Made by a program: the position numbers and the translations under genes. A model generated the notes under the pieces. The model was not told the DNA's origin. It saw nothing but the letters and a program-made list of their open reading frames with translations, and made no database searches. This document shows positions 56,628 through 64,000 of a stretch of 64,000 nt of DNA, piece after piece. The number at the start of each line of letters is the position of its first letter. Position 1 is the stretch's first letter. The DNA comes from Alentia gelatinosa (lineage: Eukaryota > Annelida > Polychaeta > Phyllodocida > Polynoidae), in the NCBI GenBank assembly GCA_950022655.1, contig OX465587.1, positions 29,143,716-29,207,715 of the forward strand, given 5' to 3'.

Positions 56628-57148
56628 TTAATCATTTTAGTCACAGCTTGTTCTGGCTGATGAACCTACATACGCAAGTGTTAATATATGGCGAACACAC
56701 ATCGATGTTCCTTTGAAATTCTTATCAGTGGGCTTACTGCCCTTGTCATAGGAACCGAAATTAAAAACCCTTATAAATTCATATGTACATATGAAAACAG
56801 TACTAAGTCTTAGAAACGAGGCTAGAAGGTCTTGTCCATGATATTTCTTTTCTGTGAAATGTAAAGAAGGGCTACATATATCCATGTATAGTCTGATACT
56901 ACCCGAGGGCTGTCAGGGCAAGGTCCATAGTGAAAGGTCTAGGACATGTGGCGTTTCCTTTCTCGGTGGATATCATATTTTACTTGTCTGCAGGTTCGTC
57001 CTTGCATTTACCTGAGCCTGGAATAAACGTACATAGGCTGAACATTAGGAACTCGCTCTCATCAGGCTTGCCAGTACGGTCATTCATACTCAACGGGTGA
57101 TAAATAGATACATATTCCCAGCCTAAGCTAAAATCAGAAACATTTTCG

Positions 57149-57272
57149 TGCTTGGTCTTAGTCCCCATTCGCCATCTCGTTTGGAATGCTTCAGAATATT
57201 CGCTCGGCTATCGCCTCGTTCTTATTACTGCGCACTCCAAACTCGATGGCGAACCGGACTCAGACCAAACAC
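57149..57272. repeat. Family E long hairpin, second copy
   Basis: CTTGGTCTTAGTCCCCATTC and CATCTCGTTTGGAATGC pair with GCACTCCAAACTCGATGGCG and CTCAGACCAAAC. The tip is GCTCGGCTATCGCCTCGTT. Just upstream is a single unit related to the 117-bp array. Confidence 0.75.
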
Positions 57273-57631
57273 TCATCAGTTTCTTTCTTAAAGCCTAACC
57301 CAATTTCCCCAGTCCTCATATCCACTGAACATTGTCAATCTGCCCACATTGACAGAAAGGTCGGACCCCTAGCGGATCCAACTCACACTAGGAACGCGTC
57401 CGCTCATATGCATACCCGACATGCGCGTTGATGACTTCCGCTGTAGATTTGTTATTGCCCTAAGGGGTCCTATGGGAATCCCGGGCAATACATCGAACTG
57501 CCTCGGCCGTGGCTATGACGCCTCGGTGAACGGGCAGATGGGCGATGGAGATTTATGTTTGTATCCTACGGCTCTCTTCTGTACACAGCTGTCACGGATA
57601 TTGACATAATGTGGCCGGGTTGGAGAGTTTG

Positions 57632-58455
57632 GCCGCGTTTACACTTGACGATTATAAGCCGCGATTCTTGAATTTAGTATAAACTGACGACTTAGTCAGC
57701 ATTTACACTAGATGATTGAAGGCAGCGATTCTTTAGTCTAGCACTGCCTGATAACTTACCCTGCATTTACACGAGACGATTATATAATTCAAGAATCACT
57801 GCCTATAATTGTCTAGTGTAAATGCCAGGTAAGTCTTTAGCTGGTGCTAAATTCTGGAATCGCCGCCTATAATCGTCCGTGTAAACGCTGGATAAGTCTT
57901 CAGGTGGTGCTAAATTCAGGAATCACCCCTTATAAAAGTCTAGTGTAAATGCCGGATTATGCCAGATTAAATTAAAGAATCGCCACCTAAAATCATCATG
58001 TGTAAACACCGGGAAGTTCTTCAGGTGGTACTAAATTCAAGAATCGCCCCTTATAAATGTCTAGTGTAAATGCCCGATTATGTCAGATTAAATTAAAGAA
58101 TCACCACCTTAAATCACCACCTGTAAACTGTGGGTTAATTATCAGCTGGTGCTAAATTCAAGAATCGCGGCCTATAATCATCTAGTTTAAACGCCGGGTA
58201 AGTCATCAGATGGTGCTAAATTCAAGAATCACGGCCTATAATCGTCTAGTGTAAACGCATAATAAGTCATCAGATGGTGCTAAATTCAAGAATCACGGCC
58301 TATAATCGTCTAGTGTAAACGCATAATAAGTCGTCAGGTGGTGCTAAATTCATGAATCGCCAACTATAATCATCTAGTGTAAATGCCGGTAAGTCGTCAG
58401 GTGGTGCTAAATTCAAGAATCACCCCTATAATCGTCTAGTGTAAACGCCGGATTA
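57632..58455. repeat. Inverted (tail-to-tail) TTTACACTAGACGA array
   Basis: About 2.5 forward units (GCATTTACACTAGATGATT) run to about 57780. There the sequence turns over at TATATAATTCAAGAATC, and about nine inverted units follow (CTAGTGTAAACGCC, CAGGTGGTGCTAAATTC), roughly 60-75 bp each. It is an element family turned into an array with an internal orientation switch. Confidence 0.85.
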
Positions 58456-58459
58456 TACA

Positions 58460-59030
58460 ACTACAGCTTCCTGAGCAGGTCTGTGTTGTACACAGCGGCT
58501 CGCTCTCAAGGAGTCCGTGTCATGTGGACAGCGAGGCGAATCGATCAGCATGGGGAGAAACCATATGGACGTATTGAGTTAGGGCACTCGCTATTGTATG
58601 GACTGCTCCACCGCACATACTCCTAGTATTGACATATCAGATTTGTATTTGTCAGAGTGGTGAAAACACATGGCGTAGCAAGAAGGGTGCAGTTCCTAAA
58701 GTGAATAGAGTAGATGTGGTATTCAGGTGGTTGGTTTTACATCTGCCCTACAGGCGCTTATGGTAAATGACATATTGGATTTTTAGACATGTGTGCATAT
58801 ATAGGTTTCATGATTTGAATCTTAATTAGATAATGAATAGGAGACATCTTCCAATGGCATGGGATTCAACTCTATCCACTCCGCACTCTTTGGAGCTATA
58901 GAGGGACATTTCCGAGGCACGTAGATCACCACATACATACTAGAATATATGATATTCCTATATAACCATTTCCGAACACTCTATAGTTACATAACGCTGC
59001 TGGGGGTGCAGCAATTATGAGTTATGTAGC
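58460..59030. other. Unannotated stretch
   Basis: No recognised gene or repeat family. Unique-looking sequence. Confidence 0.4.
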
Positions 59031-59035
59031 GAGGC

Positions 59036-59155
59036 TGATGTTTTCGTCCTGGGCTGACGTTTTCATACCGGGCTGATGTTTTCGTCCTGGGCTGATGTTT
59101 TCTTCCCGGGCTGATGTTTTCGTCCCGGGCTGATGTTTTCATCCCAGGCTAACCA
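59036..59155. repeat. ~20-bp minisatellite, GGGCTGATGTTTTCGTCC
   Basis: About six imperfect copies of GGGCTGATGTTTTCGTCCC are present. A single inverted copy (CCAGGACGAAAACAT) lies at about 59171, so the array plus this fragment can pair. Confidence 0.9.
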
Positions 59156-59844
59156 CGTGATATAAAGAGCGCCAGGACGAAAACATAGCTGTCATTGTTA
59201 CTCATAAGGGTGGCCATTTTCCTGGGTTTATCATAGGTAAAGAAATAACCATTTGTATCGATATTTGAAGGTATATAGGAATAAGGAAACCAAGTATCGG
59301 TAAGCAAATGTCAAAGTTACTAGGTGAGGGCCCAAACAATTACTAATTTTTCCCGTTCTCACCAAGTAACTTTGAAATTTTGTTCACCGGAACATTATTC
59401 CTTCTAGAGTAATATATGTTTAGCTCTCTTATCTTCATCCTTGCAGACAGTAAAGTATGCATATGGTGTGAAATACACAATAACGTAAATATCAAACTTA
59501 TTAGATATGAACGAAAAAAGAATTTATTCCATCTCTGGGTGTCTTATTGAAGATTTTGAAAACAAATTCTCCCATTTACTGCTGATAATATAAGAAAACT
59601 GTATGCCTGTGGACGATTTATTACTTTACCGAACCCGTGGCCACAGACGTATAATATACAAGGTCAATATATGGCCATTTTGTTCCCCCACCAGTGTATC
59701 ACATGACCAACGTCAAATTCATACATAGTGTAGCCAAAATGTTAACAAATATTGTTAATTGTTTGCCTGAAATTTGCATTGGCGCACCTCTTGAATTGTA
59801 GCCTGTATCGGTACCGTGGTCTTCTTTTTATTCCCCCTAAACCC

Positions 59845-60110
59845 GTTCCGACACACTGCGACAAACTCCGACAGAGCCCTCCCGATTGCTCTACGATTGG
59901 ACAATTTCTTATCGTAGCCCAATCGCAGCACCTTTCGCAGTGTGTCGGGACAGTGGAAGCCCGGCTTTAGGGTTTTTTATTCGGTGCCTAATCGCAGAAA
60001 CATGGTCAACTGCCCCGATATTAGGTGACCTTCCAACGCGATTTTGATTTTTTATCGGGAGGTGCATCGTAAACCATATCGGAGCCATATTGTAGTTGTT
60101 GGACTCCGAG
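59845..60110. mobile_element. Related MITE pair, CGACACACTGCGAC ends
   Basis: GTTCCGACACACTGCGACAA and, inverted, CGCAGTGTGTCGGGAC bound 59850-59955. A second piece sharing CAACTGCCCCGATATTAGG with 34990 follows to 60110. Non-coding. Confidence 0.6.
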
Positions 60111-60179
60111 CCTTATACTATATCGGCTATATCAGTAGTATACTATCATTCTGCTTAGAGACCTCCCCGATACTGTATA

Positions 60180-60470
60180 AGCATTTTATCTCACCCCGGT
60201 ATTTTTCTCCATAGGCTTAACATTAGGAACTCGTACTCCACGACTGTGAGGTTCGTGTACCCAATACTCAATGGCTAATTGGGTGATTCATTTCATCAAT
60301 AATTAATGTTATACGGGGTGAGATAAAATCAGAAACCCACTCGATGAAAATAACTTGGTCCTCACTCCACCTCGTTTGACCACAGAGTAATTCACTCAGT
60401 TTCGCTTCGTGAATTACTTTGCAGTCAAACTCGGTGGAGTACGGACCAAGCTATTCTCATCTCGTGGGTT
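60180..60470. mobile_element. Family C foldback element
   Basis: The body (TTAACATTAGGAACTCGTAC, CCAATACTCAATGG, GGGGTGAGATAAAATC) is followed by a hairpin. Its arms are TTGGTCCTCACTCCACCTCG and CGGTGGAGTACGGACCAAG, and the tip is AATTCACTCAGTTTCGCTTCG. It matches 41995-42545. Confidence 0.75.
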
Positions 60471-60815
60471 TCCTTCTAAATGCACATTGGCAGTGGCCTC
60501 TATGGGCATTATATACACACAGCATGCTTATCCTTTTCTTTCGGGACAAAGCATTGGCTGGAGATACGGTGTCCTCTGTCCCGACGGAATATATCGGCGC
60601 AAGACTTTGTGATGAGACAATCATTCTTAAAGCAGCAGAAACCATAAAGGAGCTGACAGAATACGCAGGGTGGGGATATGATAGAACTGTTAGGTGCTGA
60701 ATATTTCATCGAGTCTCACCTGCTCAAATTATACTTTATCTTCATCCTGTAAGGTCGCTAGCTGTGGTGAGTGTAGATGGATGTGAGTTGCAGCGATATG
60801 AATATGTACAGTAAA

Positions 60816-60990
60816 TATGAAATATAGCCTTATGGGTAGGCCTACAGCCAGGGTGAGGTTTCCAAATATATATCTTTTATTTGAACAATATTTCATTTTA
60901 TCAAAATATGAAATATCGCCTTATGGTCAGGCCTACAGACAGGGGGAGGTTTCCGAATATATATCTCTTTTATTTGAACAATAATTCATT
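60816..60990. repeat. ~88-bp tandem duplication
   Basis: ATATGAAATATAGCCTTATG and ATATGAAATATCGCCTTATG start the two units; both contain AGGCCTACAG, GAGGTTTCC and ATTTGAACAAT. The AT-rich stretch that follows to 61500 shows nothing else. Confidence 0.9.
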
Positions 60991-61689
60991 TTATCAAATA
61001 ACAAGACGTTTTCATGATGATTATGTTGGATGATACATACATATTAACCTTTCGTTATGGTCATACAAATGCTCCTTTTTTATACATGCGATATTGATAC
61101 AATAAGCTAGAGCTATTTAATTCCTTATTTCACTTTTTCTATCATTAAATTGTTGCCACCCTTTATAGGGTTTTTTAATGAATTTTTTTATATCTTATGT
61201 TTTGGGAGGTATATCTCCCTGTTCCTTTTATGTAACATTTCTCCTTAGTTTGTTTTGGGAAGGTTTCTAATATTGATCTTCAGAAGTCTTTGCAATGAAT
61301 AATGATCTCGTCTATATGAAATTTGATAATGACAGTAAAGGTATACAGGTAAATAAGATCATACCTTAACGTTATTTATCAGAATAAACATGTTATATAC
61401 CACAGGTGGTTGATACTGATGAGACAAATATCTCAATTGCCGGGAACTGGTGTATTCTATGATTGAGAAATGAAACGTAGTATATTTGTACTTATATAGA
61501 ACGACCTGACTAAGCTGTACATGCTACAACACGAGATGGGAATCGTTATCTTTTACGGAACGAGGCCCCAGGCCGAGCTCTGTAACATTGGGACTCCAAA
61601 CCCCATCCTCGCCTTAAAGCCGTATTTCGAATCCTGGTAGACTTGCAAGAACATCCAGCCATAGATCTGCATCCTGATTGGTCAATTAA

Positions 61690-61880
61690 GCGGAATTATA
61701 GCCGGAAATGACGACATACGCATGCTCTAATACCCGGGCTATGTAACGCGGAGGGTGTCGGGGTCCAATGAACTCCCCGGTGTCGGCACGTCGTGGTGGC
61801 CGGCACTCCCCCCGCCCGCGGCCGGGAAACCTCCCCCGGCACCCTCCCGTACTCCCTCCCGTCAGGATTATCCGACTGGC
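61690..61880. other. Small GC-rich block
   Basis: A CpG-rich stretch (GGCCGGCACTCCCCCCGCCC, GCGGCCGGGAAACC) sits in otherwise ordinary DNA. It could be a small promoter or an exon. The open frame on the minus strand is unconvincing. Confidence 0.25.
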
Positions 61881-61991
61881 CGGTCAATAGTTACCTAAGG
61901 TGACGGGGTGTTGGGCATGAGATATGATTAGTGGTAACGAACTGAGACATGGCGCCTAACTAAGGCTGGGCGGCTCATGGGTTGTGTGAAG

Positions 61992-62370
61992 GTCGTATAG
62001 GACACTGTCCTGTTATAGGGTAAAGGTCATATAGGACACTGTGAGGTGTTGTCATAGGGTAAAGGTCATATAGGACACTGTGAGGTGTTGTCATAGGGTA
62101 AAGGTCATATAGGACACTGTGAGATGTCCTGTTATAGGGTAAATGTCATATAGGACACTCTGAGGTGATGTCGTATAGGGTAAAGGTCATATAGGACACT
62201 GTGAGATGTCCTGTTATAGGGTAAAAGTCATATAGGACACTGTGGTATGTCCTGTTATAGGGTAAAGGTCATATAGGACAATGTGCTCTGTCCTGTTATA
62301 TGGTAAAGGTCATATAGGACAATGTTAGATATTGTCATAAAGGGTAACGGTCAAAAAGGACACTGTGATA
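61992..62370. repeat. ~39-bp minisatellite, GGTCATATAGGACACTGTG
   Basis: About nine copies of GGTAAAGGTCATATAGGACA with TGTGAGATGTCCTGTTATA variants, mostly 34-41 bp apart. Confidence 0.9.
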
Positions 62371-62737
62371 TATTGCCATTGGAGAGGCAAATTTTACCGT
62401 TTCCATTTTTTCTATAAAACCTAGACCTACAGTTCACACAAATAGAACAAGAACTATAGCCGACGATACGTGGTGAAGTAGAGCCGAATATCCTTCTCCG
62501 ACCAGCCCTCGTCCTGCCTCCTCGTGTGTAGTTCACGGAGCGAGGCCCTGAACCCGTTACAAATCCCGTTTGACAAGCGCTGCACTAAGGGCGGGGAGCG
62601 TGGAGGAATGTGTCCTGGTGTCTGGTTGTGATCTGAACGGGGGTGAATCAAACCCCAGACAGAGCTCTGCCTGTCAAGAGTCAGGGCGCTTTAGTCTAGT
62701 TACTGTGGGCATGTTTGGTTGTCAACAAGCAGCGGAT

Positions 62738-62822
62738 CTTTTTTTATCATTTTTTTATTATTATTATTTTGTTTTTTATCTTAAATTATTATCTTCTTCT
62801 TTTTTTTTTGGGGGGGGGGGGG
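62738..62822. repeat. T-rich tract and G13 run
   Basis: A low-complexity T-rich stretch ends in 13 G residues. Length may be unreliable in the assembly. Confidence 0.85.
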
Positions 62823-63198
62823 TAAAAGAACTTGGCTCCATTTATTGATTATATAAGTAGGTACATGTCCAATTTTGTATGCTCAGAAACCCTTTAACAT
62901 GTGTCCCATCCATCGGTGATTGATAGTATTTACGATCCATTGAATACGAAGACCCCTTTGTAAATGTATCGGGACTCAGGAAACCATGACCCATTATATA
63001 AAACCTGTCATATACCACAACTGTGGTATACGGATTCACATCTGTGGTATACGGCCTCAAAACCATGGTATACGGGAAAATAGTCCCTTTGTGCTATAGA
63101 GCAAAGAAATAGTCCTTATTGTTATACCATTTAATATGGCAATAACTGGTTTAATTTTGTCGAAAAGATGGATAATAAATTCAACAAACGATGGTTAT

Positions 63199-63305
63199 GT
63201 GGACAGGCGGCTCTGTAAACCACTCGAGGTTGACGTCGTAAAAAACTCACTAGCCATCGTGTATTACTACGCTCCAACCCTCGTGGTTTATGGCCGCCTA
63301 CCCAC
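63199..63305. repeat. GTTGAC-type hairpin, GTTTACGG variant
   Basis: GTGGACAGGCGGCTCTGTAA and CCACTCGAGGTTGACGTCGT pair with CTACGCTCCAACCCTCGTGG and GGCCGCCTACCCAC. The tip contains CTCACTAGCCATCGTG. Half of the same hairpin is the unit head of the 120-bp duplication at 16.86 kb. Confidence 0.7.
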
Positions 63306-63424
63306 AAAACCCTAGATTATTGTCCTTATCCACTATGCAACATGTGCGCACTCCAATGCTGAACAATAACTGAAGTAAGATCATTTTTACCAGGATTGGT
63401 AAAAAGGGCGTGTGGCAAACAAAC

Positions 63425-63580
63425 TATTACCTCACCGCTGATACAAGGTTAGCCATAGGAATAACATATATATGCAACGATTAACCATTAAAATGCCAAT
63501 ACTACACCATGGTCTTGGCGGAGTAATAGGAGATGACGTCATAATGAACTGACCAATCAGCGGCTAGGATACAAAACCTG
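63425..63580 (-). repeat. Dispersed repeat R3, inverted copy
   Basis: The reverse complement of 39240-39405, including TGACGTCA at 63534-63541 and CCAAT at 63553-63557. Confidence 0.65.
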
Positions 63581-63660
63581 ACAAGTGATCAAGATGGAGT
63601 CTTAAACGTTCCTAACTAGATTTGCGAAGTAATTGGAAGTTTACTGAGTGCCATTGAGTT

Positions 63661-63800
63661 AAAATACGTAAACTGCCATCGCATTTATCTAAGCCTGGTA
63701 TAAACGTATGTATCGTAGGGTTTCTACGACAAAATACGTAAACTGCCATCATATTTATCTAAGCCTGGTATAAAGGTATGTTTCGTAGCGTCTCTGCGAC
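63661..63800. repeat. 70-bp tandem duplication
   Basis: Two units start AAAATACGTAAACTGCCATC at 63661 and 63731, exactly 70 bp apart; both contain TTTATCTAAGCCTGGTATAA. The last 200 bases of the window show nothing more. Confidence 0.95.
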
Positions 63801-64000
63801 ATTTAAACATGCTTAAAATGCGGTGCCTAATCGGGAGCATCGCAGTGTATTCTGCCAGGAAATTGCTCTCACGTGTGGAATACTAAATAGAAAATTATGA
63901 ATATTTTGGTAAAAGATAGAGGATACATATGCCCGTATGCTCTACAGATTTTGTGATTTTCAATTAGGTTTAGTTGTATAAAATCAACACTTTCTTAGTT

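Overview
The window looks like intergenic or intronic DNA from an animal nuclear genome, most likely a repeat-rich invertebrate. The evidence is a CpG-island-like promoter block, splice-type signals, a 5'-truncated non-LTR retrotransposon with an A tail, a tRNA-derived SINE, and dozens of short non-autonomous DNA-transposon copies, many already turned into tandem arrays. There is no bacterial-style operon, no rRNA, no CRISPR array and no intact multi-domain protein gene. I cannot name the species. Coordinates 24974-25173 are a 200-base run of N.

Layout. 1-2.4 kb: mostly unique sequence, then a 147-bp tandem array grown inside a MITE. 2.4-8.5 kb: a ~670-bp nested palindrome, duplicated blocks, a TTAA-flanked MITE and two minisatellites. 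8.5-14.6 kb: hairpin elements, a nested cluster of MITEs (one a piggyBac-like insertion, one split by a LINE tail) and a perfect 40-bp hairpin. 14.6-16.5 kb: repeat-poor AT-rich DNA ending in a possible minus-strand coding exon. 16.6-24.9 kb: hairpins, a CA-rich satellite, a 377-bp tandem duplication and three tandem arrays. 25.2-28.4 kb: one long degenerate CTG/AACTGCTC-type repeat running straight into a CpG island (28.4-28.9 kb) and a candidate non-coding first exon on the plus strand. 29.6-33.9 kb: microsatellites, a 117-bp array and a 750-bp polypurine tract. 34-42.6 kb: large TA-flanked MITEs, one with another MITE inside it, the 73-bp and 71-bp arrays, and several smaller MITEs. 43-49 kb: more MITEs and a perfect 26-bp hairpin. 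49.3-49.6 kb: a second promoter-like block with X-box, CTCF-like and ETS-like sites followed by a splice donor. 50-64 kb: MITEs, a GT-rich minisatellite containing a SINE, a 60-bp array of 15 units, an inverted array and small tandem duplications.

The main theme is repeat dynamics. Several unrelated short-element families share one design: a 90-160 bp imperfect hairpin with a GGC/GCC-type tip, attached to a segment that repeatedly becomes a minisatellite. The only recognisable protein remnant is the C-terminal part of a LINE reverse-transcriptase polyprotein. Two promoter-like blocks and one candidate coding exon suggest the window lies in or beside real genes whose exons are mostly outside it or too small to call by eye.
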